A stretch of DNA of 8,841 bases from Bacilli bacterium. GTDB lineage: Bacteria; Bacillota_I; Bacilli_A; RF39; UBA660. A program made the translations under genes and the position numbers. The notes under the pieces were generated by a model that was given only the letters and a program-made list of their open reading frames with translations, was not told the origin of the DNA and ran no database searches. Where the stretch lies: positions 1 through 8,841 of the forward strand of contig CAAHEM010000051.1 of NCBI GenBank assembly GCA_900772435.1, written 5' to 3'. Below, piece after piece: positions 1-5,599 of this stretch (position 1 is the stretch's first letter; each line of letters starts with the position of its first letter).

Positions 1-33
1 AAATTATATAAAGAAAAATGTTTATGGGCAATT

Positions 34-57
34 AAAAAGACTATTTCTAGTCATTCT
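34..57 (-). terminator. Probable Rho-independent terminator after the 190-residue protein gene
   Basis: On the minus strand GACTA, a GAAA tetraloop and TAGTC are followed directly by TTTTT. The stem (39-43 with 48-52) starts at the stop codon of the gene. A-rich and T-rich flanks on both sides could let it work weakly in both directions. The stem is short, so strength is uncertain. Confidence 0.55.
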
Positions 58-619
58 TTTTAGGCTTTAATGTTAACTTAGCTTCTTCATTTTCGCTTAA
101 AGTTATCATAGGTGTTATTTGCATATCTTTAGTTTGTTCTGTTATAAATGTTTCATAGCAAGAGCAAACTCCTAATCTGGTTTTATGTTCTAGTAGTGCT
201 CTTTTATGTTTTGCTTTCCAATCATCATCTAATAAAGACAAATTCATTAATTCAGTTTTCCATATATTACTATTAGCTATTTCTGCTTCTTTTTTAGCTT
301 CTTCGAATGTGTCAAATAGTTTATCTACCGTTTGTGCATAAGATGCATTTCCACTGGCATTTCTTCTTGGTGTAATAGGCGTTTCGTGATATTTAACACC
401 ACTACCTAAATCAAATTTAAATTTTTCGTATTTTCTAAATGGAAATACTACTTCATGTGTAATTCTTGGTTCCATACCAGTGTAGTAACTTATATTAGTA
501 TCAGTTACATAACATTTAGACACAATATATCCTTCAACTATATCATCATAACCATTTTTATAACCACTACTTATTGTTAATTCTTCTACCGCATATTTAA
601 TTGGATAACCTTTTTCCAT
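47..619 (-). CDS. Hypothetical protein, 190 residues, family not recognised
   Basis: I do not recognise this protein. The start is well supported: on the minus strand GGGAGGAAAATT lies just before ATG, and an extended -10 box (TGTTATAAT) lies about 30 bases further upstream, so it is probably transcribed alone. There is no signal peptide or membrane segment, so it is probably cytoplasmic. The first half (residues 1-100) looks beta-strand rich, with alternating hydrophobic and aromatic residues such as EVVFPFRKYEKFKF near 56-69. Residues 95-145 look helical and charged. A CSC pair occurs near residues 152-154; with only two cysteines close together this is not evidence of metal binding. The C-terminus is polar and lysine-rich. 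It lies downstream of the thioredoxin-like lipoprotein on the same strand, but a terminator and its own promoter separate them, so no shared function is implied. Confidence 0.75.
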   Translation of the reverse strand: MEKGYPIKYAVEELTISSGYKNGYDDIVEGYIVSKCYVTDTNISYYTGMEPRITHEVVFPFRKYEKFKFDLGSGVKYHETPITPRRNASGNASYAQTVDKLFDTFEEAKKEAEIANSNIWKTELMNLSLLDDDWKAKHKRALLEHKTRLGVCSCYETFITEQTKDMQITPMITLSENEEAKLTLKPKKND

Positions 620-646
620 AATTTTCCTCCCTGTAAATATATAGTT

Positions 647-655
647 ATTATAACA
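647..655 (-). promoter_or_regulatory. Extended -10 promoter for the 190-residue protein gene
   Basis: The minus strand reads TGTTATAAT, a perfect TGnTATAAT extended -10. It lies about 27 bases upstream of the start codon. No convincing -35 is visible, as is usual for extended -10 promoters. Confidence 0.5.
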
Positions 656-675
656 TATATTTAAATATTATGTTT

Positions 676-786
676 TTATATTGTTTTTATCCATTCTTTT
701 ATTTCACTAAGTGGTGTTACTAGTTCATCATTATAACTTTTAAAAACTATATTTTTTTCATTTTCTACTTTTGAATTTGGACACAT
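676..786 (-). CDS. Very small possible ORF or remnant, 36 codons
   Basis: In the 226-base gap between two genes the minus strand has an ATG-to-TAA frame of 36 codons. It starts MCPNSKVENEKN and ends SEIKEWIKTI. The frame stays open for 15 codons before the ATG, reading LTIFIKK just upstream of the CPNS motif. A hydrophobic strand, then CPxS, then a later TP and an amphipathic helix is loosely like a shrunken thioredoxin or glutaredoxin fold. The helix end EWIK also occurs in the lipoprotein gene upstream. There is no good ribosome binding site, only AAAAAG directly before ATG. It may be a gene remnant, a small protein or chance. Confidence 0.2.
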   Translation of the reverse strand: MCPNSKVENEKNIVFKSYNDELVTPLSEIKEWIKTI

Positions 787-830
787 CTTTTTAATAAAAA
801 TCGTTAAATGTATAAATATGTGTATAGCAA

Positions 831-862
831 ATTAAAAAGCAAAACTTAATCGTCTTGCTTTT
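831..862 (-). terminator. Rho-independent terminator of the rhodanese/thioredoxin-like pair
   Basis: Minus-strand AAAAGCAA (862-855) pairs with TTGCTTTT (842-835), with a short inner extension around loop 46-51 of this block (846-851). A T-rich tract follows. The 5' arm overlaps the last codons of the lipoprotein gene, which is common in compact genomes. Confidence 0.7.
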
Positions 863-1313
863 CTAGTGAATCAGAAAGTTCTACATACTCTTTTATCCAT
901 TCTTCTAATTTATTTGCATCTTGATATTTATCAAAATCATCATCAGAGTTAGGATCTAGGTATGTTACTATCTTACCTTCTTTTACAATAATTATAGATG
1001 GTGCATATTTTATTTTCTTATAAAATCCTGTATTTTTGAATTCATCAAAACTAATTGATAGAAAATCTATTTTATATTTATTCATAAATTCTTTAAATAC
1101 ATCTTCACATGGAATACTAAATGCACAATAATTATTATATGTATATAAAATATAATTTTCATTATCTAATTTAGATAAGTCATCACTTTTAACTTTTATA
1201 AATTCACCAGTATTATAATATTTTTTATCTAAAGAGAACTTCTCTATAGTTTTATTACATCCAGTAGTAAAAATTATTAATATGCAAATTATTAAATAGT
1301 GTATTTTCTTCAT
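846..1313 (-). CDS. Thioredoxin-like lipoprotein
   Basis: The 155-residue protein starts with a lipoprotein signal: basic MKK, a hydrophobic stretch and lipobox FTTGC with the lipidated cysteine at 19. It should sit on the outer face of the membrane. The remainder reads as a thioredoxin fold: strand YILYTY (54-59), then YCAFSIPC with cysteines 63 and 69, a helix, a second strand, the cis-proline motif YAPSIIIVKEGKIV (103-116) and a final helix ending KLEEWIKEYV. The usual CxxC is replaced by C-x5-C, so a normal disulfide oxidoreductase mechanism cannot be assumed. Its start overlaps the stop of the rhodanese-like gene as TAATG, with only a weak ribosome site, which suggests translational coupling. 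The two products probably act together at the cell surface in thiol or sulfur handling. Fold and location are fairly secure; substrate is unknown. Confidence 0.75.
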   Translation of the reverse strand: MKKIHYLIICILIIFTTGCNKTIEKFSLDKKYYNTGEFIKVKSDDLSKLDNENYILYTYNNYCAFSIPCEDVFKEFMNKYKIDFLSISFDEFKNTGFYKKIKYAPSIIIVKEGKIVTYLDPNSDDDFDKYQDANKLEEWIKEYVELSDSLEKQDD

Positions 1314-2005
1314 TATTTTATTTCTGTTAAATTATCAAAATCTATATCATGATAATTTACTTTCCAAAAATCATATGTTGTTTTGTTGTTTTCTTCTTTT
1401 TTAATTTGTACATTATTTTCACCATTATAATACCAATATCCACCTATATTATATATTTTGTTTTCATCCCATCCAAGTGATACTAATAGATTTTTTGTCA
1501 TTCCAGCGTATCCTCCGCCACCACACATTAAGAATATATTCTTATCTTTTGGGAATAGATATTCTAATATTTCCATAGATTCTTTATAGTTAGCTTTATA
1601 AGTTCCATCTTCTTGTTCTGTGAATAATGTTTTACCCGTATAACTTTTTCCGACTGCTTCGGGTAGTCCTTTTACTTCTGTTAAATATGGATATGGTACA
1701 ACTTCAAATCCTTTTACTGTTCCTGAAAGATGTGAGTCACCACCTATTGCTTCATAGTTTCCTGGATCAACTAACATTCTCATATCTCTATAGACAGAAT
1801 CACTACGATTTAAATATTTATCTATTGTTTCTTCGTTAATGTTTTTATCTATTCCGAATTGTCCTCTTTCTCCACCTGTTACTTCTGGTGTTGGAAGCTT
1901 AGTTAATTTTTCACCTGAAAAAGTTTTGTTTAGCACTATTCCAAGTAATAAACCAACTAGTAAACTTGCAACTATTAATATTGTTATTTTTAAATTGTTT
2001 TTCAT
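1313..2005 (-). CDS. Membrane-anchored rhodanese-like protein
   Basis: The likely start is the ATG at 2005, because GAGGAGG lies six bases before it; the in-frame ATG five codons earlier overlaps that ribosome site. The 230-residue product has an N-terminal membrane anchor (about 7-25) and then an extracytoplasmic rhodanese domain. MLVDPGNYEAIGGDSHLSG (77-95) corresponds to the family's LxDxR...Y..GHIxGA region. LMCGGGGYAGMT (159-170) is the active-site loop, with Cys161 as the presumed persulfide-carrying residue, and NIGGYWYYNG matches the conserved closing GG segment. Rhodaneses transfer sulfane sulfur, although many single-domain forms serve other thiol roles. It is coupled to the thioredoxin-like lipoprotein downstream, a plausible reductant or partner outside the membrane. 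Substrate and direction of sulfur flow cannot be told from sequence. Confidence 0.8.
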   Translation of the reverse strand: MKNNLKITILIVASLLVGLLLGIVLNKTFSGEKLTKLPTPEVTGGERGQFGIDKNINEETIDKYLNRSDSVYRDMRMLVDPGNYEAIGGDSHLSGTVKGFEVVPYPYLTEVKGLPEAVGKSYTGKTLFTEQEDGTYKANYKESMEILEYLFPKDKNIFLMCGGGGYAGMTKNLLVSLGWDENKIYNIGGYWYYNGENNVQIKKEENNKTTYDFWKVNYHDIDFDNLTEIK

Positions 2006-2042
2006 GTTTGTCCTCCTCATGCATTAAATTTAACATATCAAT

Positions 2043-2048
2043 ATTATA
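2043..2048 (-). promoter_or_regulatory. Possible -10 box for the rhodanese/thioredoxin-like pair
   Basis: The minus strand has TATAAT at 2048-2043, 38 bases upstream of the rhodanese start codon. No clear -35 hexamer lies 16-18 bases further up, so the promoter is tentative or needs an activator. Confidence 0.35.
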
Positions 2049-2056
2049 ATTCATAT

Positions 2057-2068
2057 AACTTTAAAGTT
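2057..2068. promoter_or_regulatory. Palindrome AACTTTAAAGTT, possible operator
   Basis: A perfect 12-base palindrome lies where the spacer of the rhodanese promoter would fall, just upstream of the candidate -10. A repressor bound here would block RNA polymerase. The adjacent XRE-type regulator is an obvious candidate. AT-rich palindromes arise by chance, so confidence is low. Confidence 0.3.
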
Positions 2069-2073
2069 GAGTT

Positions 2074-2094
2074 AACTAAACAATAGGTTTAGTT
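2074..2094. terminator. Hairpin over the end of the regulator gene
   Basis: AACTAAAC (2074-2081) and GTTTAGTT (2087-2094) form an 8-base-pair stem with a 5-base loop covering the regulator's stop codon. On the minus strand no T-run follows, so it may be a weak terminator or a 3'-end stabiliser. If it does not terminate, the regulator and the rhodanese pair could be co-transcribed. Confidence 0.35.
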
Positions 2095-2673
2095 TTCATT
2101 TTGATTAGAAATACATGTTCCGTTATGATCTTTAAAATAGTCTTCTATACGTGCGATTGCTTTATTAGCATCATCAACTCTTTCAACATCTATGTGATTA
2201 CTTATGAATGCATCTCCTCCAGCATTTATTATTTGATAGTTTTTATTATATTCTACTGAATACACATAATCTTCATTATCAAGAGTGCATTTTATTTCAT
2301 ATTTTCCAACTATTGTATTATCTCTCATTCTATCATTATCTATACTAAAGATTATTATAAGAAACACCATTAATAATACAAATGCTATAATAAGTATTCC
2401 AAATGCTTTTAATATTTTTATAATTATTCCAGCAAGTTTTTCAGTGTTACTTACCTTTTCAACTATAATGCTATTTAAATCATTACTTACTAGTTCATCT
2501 AAACTTACTTTAAAAATATTTGATAAAGTTTTAGCTTGAGTAATGTCTGGTGAAGTTTCTTCAAGTTCCCACTTAGATATTGTTTGTCTAGTAACACCTA
2601 CTTTCTCTGCTAGTTCTTCTTGTGACATATTATTTTTCTTTCTTAATGTCATTATTTTATTTCCTAAATTCAT
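2089..2673 (-). CDS. XRE-family helix-turn-helix regulator with a membrane-anchored C-terminal domain
   Basis: The start is the ATG at 2673, preceded by AAAGGAG seven bases upstream; the TTG six codons earlier overlaps this ribosome site. The 194-residue protein has a typical XRE/Cro-C1 DNA-binding domain at residues 4-62: LGNKIMTLRKKNNMSQEELA, then the recognition helix GVTRQTISKWE, then the conserved SPDI...LSNIFKVSLDEL tail. A strong membrane segment follows at about 89-111. A 75-residue, probably extracytoplasmic domain ends the protein (VGKYEIKCTLDNEDYVYSVEYNK and onwards). This layout, a cytoplasmic DNA-binding head with an outer domain, suggests a membrane-bound sensor regulator, and the outer domain is not recognised. 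Neighbours are the rhodanese pair downstream and two membrane-protein genes transcribed divergently; either set could be its target. Confidence 0.8.
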   Translation of the reverse strand: MNLGNKIMTLRKKNNMSQEELAEKVGVTRQTISKWELEETSPDITQAKTLSNIFKVSLDELVSNDLNSIIVEKVSNTEKLAGIIIKILKAFGILIIAFVLLMVFLIIIFSIDNDRMRDNTIVGKYEIKCTLDNEDYVYSVEYNKNYQIINAGGDAFISNHIDVERVDDANKAIARIEDYFKDHNGTCISNQNEN

Positions 2674-2753
2674 ATTATTTCTCCTTTTCAATATAAGAAT
2701 ACTTTTTTATATCAAAAATATCTATCAATTATAGTTTGAACTTTCGCAATTAT

Positions 2754-2761
2754 TGTTAACA
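2754..2761. promoter_or_regulatory. Palindrome TGTTAACA in the divergent intergenic region
   Basis: A perfect 8-base palindrome lies between the regulator gene and the divergent membrane-protein genes, within a longer imperfect inverted repeat with ATTATT and AATAAT arms. It could be an operator for the adjacent XRE regulator. The evidence is position and symmetry only. Confidence 0.25.
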
Positions 2762-2802
2762 TTTAATAATAATTTCTTCTATTATACCATTAAACTTTAT
2801 AG

Positions 2803-2831
2803 TTGCTTCTTTATAAATTATTATGTATAAT
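2803..2831 (+). promoter_or_regulatory. Promoter of the two small membrane-protein genes
   Basis: TTGCTT at 2803-2808 and a perfect TATAAT at 2826-2831 are separated by exactly 17 bases, a good housekeeping-sigma promoter. The start codon follows 26 bases after the -10 box, leaving room for a short leader with a ribosome site. Confidence 0.6.
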
Positions 2832-2857
2832 TCTATTAGAATATGGAGTTGTATATT

Positions 2858-3322
2858 ATGGATATAAAAACTGAAAAAGCATATAAAATATCTAGATATG
2901 TTTTGCCTATTATATCATTTATTGTATTATGTATAATGTTTATAAATGAGGATTCTAGTTGGATTACTGTTGCATTAATTTTATCAGTTATTGTATTTGG
3001 TCTTAGTTTTCCGAGTACTTGGATGAGTAAAAATATATATAATATGGGAAATAAATTTAATAACAAGATATTTAAAGTTAGTTATTACCTTTTGATTTTA
3101 CCAATAATTGAATTTATATTGTTTTACTTATCATACAGCCTTATTTTATTTTTAGGTAAACTATTTATATTATCATCAACATCTGATATGGGTGAAGCAT
3201 TAGGACAAGCATTCACTATATTGTTCTTTGGCTTTATTGCGACTGTTTGCATTATTCTTCCACATATTCAGGCAATGGTTGTTATTGTTATAAAATGGTT
3301 TTTAAAAGAAAAAAATAATTAG
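2858..3322 (+). CDS. Hypothetical integral membrane protein, 154 residues
   Basis: The chosen start is ATG at 2858, with GGAG nine bases upstream; an in-frame ATG at 2843 overlaps that ribosome site and is unlikely. The protein is mostly membrane-embedded. Hydrophobic segments lie at about 13-29, 35-52, 73-105 (long enough for one or two passes) and 118-147, with a short loop TWMSKNIYNMGNKFNNK between the second and third. The C-terminus is basic (KWFLKEKNN), probably cytoplasmic. There is no recognisable transporter, channel or enzyme motif. It is the first gene of a two-gene unit with another four-segment membrane protein 18 bases downstream, and divergent from an XRE regulator. Paired small membrane proteins next to a regulator can be immunity proteins or transporter parts, but nothing here decides between these. 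Confidence 0.7.
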   Translation: MDIKTEKAYKISRYVLPIISFIVLCIMFINEDSSWITVALILSVIVFGLSFPSTWMSKNIYNMGNKFNNKIFKVSYYLLILPIIEFILFYLSYSLILFLGKLFILSSTSDMGEALGQAFTILFFGFIATVCIILPHIQAMVVIVIKWFLKEKNN

Positions 3323-3340
3323 AAAGATTAGAGGTTTATT

Positions 3341-3751
3341 ATGAATAATAAAATTAAAAATATAATATGTGCAGTACTATTATTGTTAACTTTAATAATT
3401 ATTAAAGTCGTTTTACAAGATACTAAAGTAATTGGAGATTTGTTACCTGAATTATTTATTTTAGTTGTAGTGAGTATAATAATGATTGTCATTCCTTTTA
3501 TTTTCAAATTAGTAGAAAAGAAGAAAATAAAATATAAAAAAGGACGAATTATATGTTTACTTAATAGTTTTATCTTATTTATAATATTTTCAATACCTAA
3601 TTTATTGATAATACTAAAGGGTAATAATAATTTAGAATATACAAGTATGGATCCAGTAGCATTCTCAAAATCTTTGATAATGGCATATCTCTTTATTGCT
3701 ATAATATATTATTTTATAAATATGCTACTATTTGTTGATAATAAAAAGTAA
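3341..3751 (+). CDS. Hypothetical integral membrane protein, 136 residues
   Basis: AGAGG lies six bases before the ATG. The protein has four hydrophobic segments at about 7-25, 36-57, 70-91 and 111-132. A strongly basic loop between the second and third (KLVEKKKIKYKKGR, about 56-69) should be cytoplasmic by the positive-inside rule. The family is not recognised and no catalytic or metal-binding motif is visible. It follows the 154-residue membrane protein by 18 bases with no terminator between them, so the two form an operon and may work as a heteromeric membrane unit. A strong terminator begins inside its last codons. Confidence 0.7.
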   Translation: MNNKIKNIICAVLLLLTLIIIKVVLQDTKVIGDLLPELFILVVVSIIMIVIPFIFKLVEKKKIKYKKGRIICLLNSFILFIIFSIPNLLIILKGNNNLEYTSMDPVAFSKSLIMAYLFIAIIYYFINMLLFVDNKK

Positions 3752-3778
3752 TTAGTATTGTGTGCTAATTACTTTTTT
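3743..3778 (+). terminator. Rho-independent terminator of the two membrane-protein genes
   Basis: A perfect 13-base-pair stem pairs 3743-3755 with 3765-3777, core AGTAATTAG with CTAATTACT, around a 9-base loop. It ends in TTTTTT. The A-rich 5' arm may allow weak activity on the other strand. Confidence 0.85.
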
Positions 3779-3809
3779 ATTTCCAAGCTACTAACTTTAT
3801 GAATTATAC

Positions 3810-3838
3810 AAAAAAAGTCAATCATAACTGACTGACTT
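3810..3838 (-). terminator. Rho-independent terminator downstream of the HEPN gene
   Basis: On the minus strand AAGTCA (3838-3833) pairs with TGACTT (3820-3815) and a run of seven T follows. It lies about 115 bases past the stop codon of the ApeA-like gene, with nothing coding between. Confidence 0.6.
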
Positions 3839-3881
3839 ATTATTCATATGGAGCAATAGATAAGATAATTTGAAACTATCA

Positions 3882-3916
3882 CTATATAAGTTAATACAAC
3901 TAACTTCTATATATAG
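3882..3916. repeat. Imperfect inverted repeat in the 3' region of the HEPN gene
   Basis: CTATATAAGTTA (3882-3893) can pair with TAACTT and ATATAG (3901-3916) across a 4-base bulge. No T-run follows on either strand. It may be a 3' transcript-stabilising hairpin. The 202 bases between 3752 and 3953 otherwise hold only the two terminators. Confidence 0.3.
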
Positions 3917-3953
3917 AGTACCATAAATTATATAAATAATAAAGATTATTTGA

Positions 3954-5153
3954 TTAAATTTTAATTTTATGTTTAATTCCCCAATTATCAATAGACTTAA
4001 TAATATTATTTAACATTTGATTATTAGGAGTAATTCCTAAATATTCCATATATATTAATCTTAAACATAACACAAGTTTAAATTTAGCATAATTATTTTC
4101 TAATCCATTAAATACTTTTTTCTTTTCATTTATATTTAAGTGAGATAAATAATGTCTATGTTCTTTAGCTTTATATAAAAATATGGCTGTGTTATTAGGA
4201 TTTTTTGCATTCTTTAAATCTTTTTTATTTAATAACATATTAGTGGCTGGATTTTGTTTGAAATAAAAATCTAATATCTCCCAAAGCTTTTTATCTAGTC
4301 CTGTGAATGTTTTATATGTTCCTTCAATTAATTGAACTAACATACTATTTGTTATTTCTACATAATTCATACTATTTTGATTAATCATAAACATATCATA
4401 TAGTATTGATGTTTCTTTTCTAAATTTGATGAATTTTTTTATTAAATCTTTAGTTAAAATTGTTTCATCAATTATTGATAAACAATCATCACTTGAACCT
4501 GATTTTGTATTTTGAAAATATTTATCTGCAATATTAAAATATGTATTAATATATTTATTATTAAATTTAAAAGTGTATTTTTCTAGTTTAGGAATACAAC
4601 CAAATAATAGATAAATTATTTCTAATAATGAATATAATAAATCATCTAATTTTTCTCTTTTTGTTTCAGTTTTACTTTCTATTGAAATGTTTATTTTGAT
4701 TAACTCATTAGTAAATTCTTTTTTGATGTATATAGTTTTATCTTGAGTATACTTTATTTTGAAATTTTTTATATAGGAACCATATTTATAATGCCTTGGA
4801 TATGATGTTTCAAATTTTATATAATTGGTTTTTAAATCATCACTATTATGAATTAAATCTTCAAATATTAAATTTATACTTATTACTTTTATTTTGATTG
4901 ATTGACCAAAATATAATCCTGCAACGCATCCAATACAAGAATATTCTTTACCATTTTCATCAACTATATAGAAATCTATATTTGAAACAGTAATTCTAGG
5001 ATCAGTAGGAAACAATATATTATAATCTTTTGCAGATAATTCAAAATCTATTTTTTTAAGTGCTATATTAAAATTCCCATCAATGTCTACATAATTAGTC
5101 ATGTCAGTACTAATTTTTTTAATCTTAATATCATCCAAATACTTCATCTCCAT
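3954..5153 (-). CDS. ApeA-like HEPN-domain protein, candidate abortive-infection RNase
   Basis: This protein of about 399 residues has a beta-rich N-terminal half and a helical C-terminal half. Near the C-terminus, KEHRHYLSHL holds R-H-x3-H (4140-4157), matching the Rx4-6H catalytic motif of HEPN ribonucleases in the form typical of Apea-like HEPN domains (often RNxxxH). The helix order around it, including a final LRLIYMEYLGI, also fits. ApeA proteins are known antiphage abortive-infection factors, and HEPN enzymes of this kind cleave RNA. By inference this one would stay inactive until phage infection. The frame is open up to 5222, but an extended -10 promoter at 5160-5168 lies inside that extension, so translation begins at ATG 5153, ATG 5147 or TTG 5138; only TTG 5138 has well-spaced GGAG. 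It stands alone, back to back with a T-box/tRNA-Phe unit. Family call is moderate. Confidence 0.6.
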   Translation of the reverse strand: MEMKYLDDIKIKKISTDMTNYVDIDGNFNIALKKIDFELSAKDYNILFPTDPRITVSNIDFYIVDENGKEYSCIGCVAGLYFGQSIKIKVISINLIFEDLIHNSDDLKTNYIKFETSYPRHYKYGSYIKNFKIKYTQDKTIYIKKEFTNELIKINISIESKTETKREKLDDLLYSLLEIIYLLFGCIPKLEKYTFKFNNKYINTYFNIADKYFQNTKSGSSDDCLSIIDETILTKDLIKKFIKFRKETSILYDMFMINQNSMNYVEITNSMLVQLIEGTYKTFTGLDKKLWEILDFYFKQNPATNMLLNKKDLKNAKNPNNTAIFLYKAKEHRHYLSHLNINEKKKVFNGLENNYAKFKLVLCLRLIYMEYLGITPNNQMLNNIIKSIDNWGIKHKIKI

Positions 5154-5159
5154 ACATAA

Positions 5160-5168
5160 ATTATACCA
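5160..5168 (-). promoter_or_regulatory. Extended -10 promoter of the HEPN gene
   Basis: The minus strand reads TGGTATAAT, a perfect TGnTATAAT. Transcription would start near 5153, giving a leaderless or very short-leader mRNA. There is no clear -35. Confidence 0.5.
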
Positions 5169-5185
5169 TGAAAGTGTAGTTAAAT

Positions 5186-5214
5186 TTGACAATATGAGAA
5201 AAATATGATAGACT
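5186..5214 (+). promoter_or_regulatory. Promoter of the T-box/tRNA-Phe/ligase unit
   Basis: TTGACA at 5186-5191 is a perfect -35. TAGACT at 5209-5214 is a four-of-six -10 with a 17-base spacer. The predicted start near 5221 falls at the base of T-box Stem I. It is back to back with the HEPN promoter about 20 bases away. Confidence 0.65.
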
Positions 5215-5220
5215 ATTCGC

Positions 5221-5437
5221 ATATTTGATGGGGAGATTATCCAAGTAGTTAATTTGAAACTCTTTACAGGAAATTGTGGTCACCGACTGAGAGCCACTTA
5301 AGAAAGGCAAATTAATGAATTTCAATAATGGAGTCAAATCGTGTTAAGAGCGTTAATCTAATGAGGTAGTAGAAGTACTATAAACAAAGGTGGTACCACG
5401 AGCAATTCGTCCTTTATGGATGTTTGCTCGTTTTTTT
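5221..5437 (+). promoter_or_regulatory. T-box riboswitch leader, Phe specifier UUC
   Basis: This is a complete transcriptional T-box that senses uncharged tRNA-Phe. Stem I base: TTTGA (5224-5228) pairs with TCAAA (5334-5338) and ATTAT (5236-5240) with ATAAT (5325-5329). The loop E strand AGTA (5244-5247) faces GAA (5317-5319). The specifier TTC is at 5321-5323 and pairs with anticodon GAA. Stem III is TAGTA-GAAG-TACTA (5367-5380). The T-box motif is 5386-5400. The antiterminator pairs AAAGG (5386-5390) with CCTTT (5411-5415) and ACG (5398-5400) with CGT (5408-5410), leaving the 7-base bulge TGGTACC. TGGT pairs with the ACCA end of tRNA-Phe. Uncharged tRNA should favour the antiterminator and so raise expression of the tRNA and ligase downstream. 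Confidence 0.95.
5399..5437 (+). terminator. T-box-controlled intrinsic terminator
   Basis: CGAGCAA (5399-5405) pairs with TTGCTCG (5424-5430), with an inner CGTCC/GGATG pairing, followed by seven T. It is mutually exclusive with the antiterminator because both use 5399-5415. Confidence 0.9.
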
Positions 5438-5444
5438 ATTTAAT

Positions 5445-5520
5445 GGCTCTATAGCTTAGTTGGTAGAGCAAAGGACTGAAAATCCTTGTGTCGTAGGTTC
5501 GATTCCTACTGGAGCCACCA
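5445..5520 (+). tRNA. tRNA-Phe (anticodon GAA)
   Basis: A full cloverleaf of 76 bases with encoded CCA. The acceptor arm pairs GGCTCTA with TGGAGCC (one G-U pair). The D arm contains GCTTAGTTGGTAGAGC. The anticodon stem is AAGGA/TCCTT with loop CTGAAAA, placing anticodon GAA at 5478-5480. The T arm is GTAGG-TTCGATT-CCTAC. The discriminator base is A, followed by CCA. The gene begins only 7 bases after the T-run of the T-box terminator and no promoter is visible in between, so it should be made by read-through and released by RNase P and 3'-end processing. It is thus both the product of the T-box unit and its cognate ligand. Confidence 0.97.
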
Positions 5521-5548
5521 TTTATTATTTAAAATCAGATGAAAGGAA

Positions 5549-5599
5549 GTGATTAATTTGGAAAGTGATTTTAATAGTGATTTTTTTAGATTAATCACT
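5549..5599 (+). repeat. AGTGATT repeats with one complementary ATTAATCACT
   Basis: AGTGATT occurs three times (5549, 5564 and 5576). The single ATTAATCACT at 5590-5599 can pair with any of them; the first match is a perfect 10 base pairs. Only one pairing can form at a time. No T-run follows, so it would act on translation or RNA stability and not as a classical terminator. Confidence 0.5.

Noticed and set aside
1627..2027. Plus-strand frames opposite the rhodanese-like gene
   Set aside because: They lie antisense to a gene with clear domains and ribosome site, and their hydrophobic low-complexity translations are typical antisense shadows.
2285..2734. Plus-strand frames opposite the XRE regulator
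   Set aside because: Antisense to a well-supported HTH gene, with no ribosome site and no recognisable domain.
3743..3916. CRISPR-like or tandem repeats between the membrane genes and the HEPN gene
   Set aside because: The repeats are single inverted pairs that behave as terminators or hairpins; no regularly spaced direct repeats exist.
5153..5222. Signal peptide on the HEPN protein
   Set aside because: The hydrophobic N-terminus exists only if translation starts upstream of the likely promoter, so it is probably not translated.
5445..5520. tRNA-Phe 3' end as an attachment site for the recombinase element
   Set aside because: I saw no second copy of the tRNA 3' end in the window, and large serine recombinases seldom use tRNA sites.
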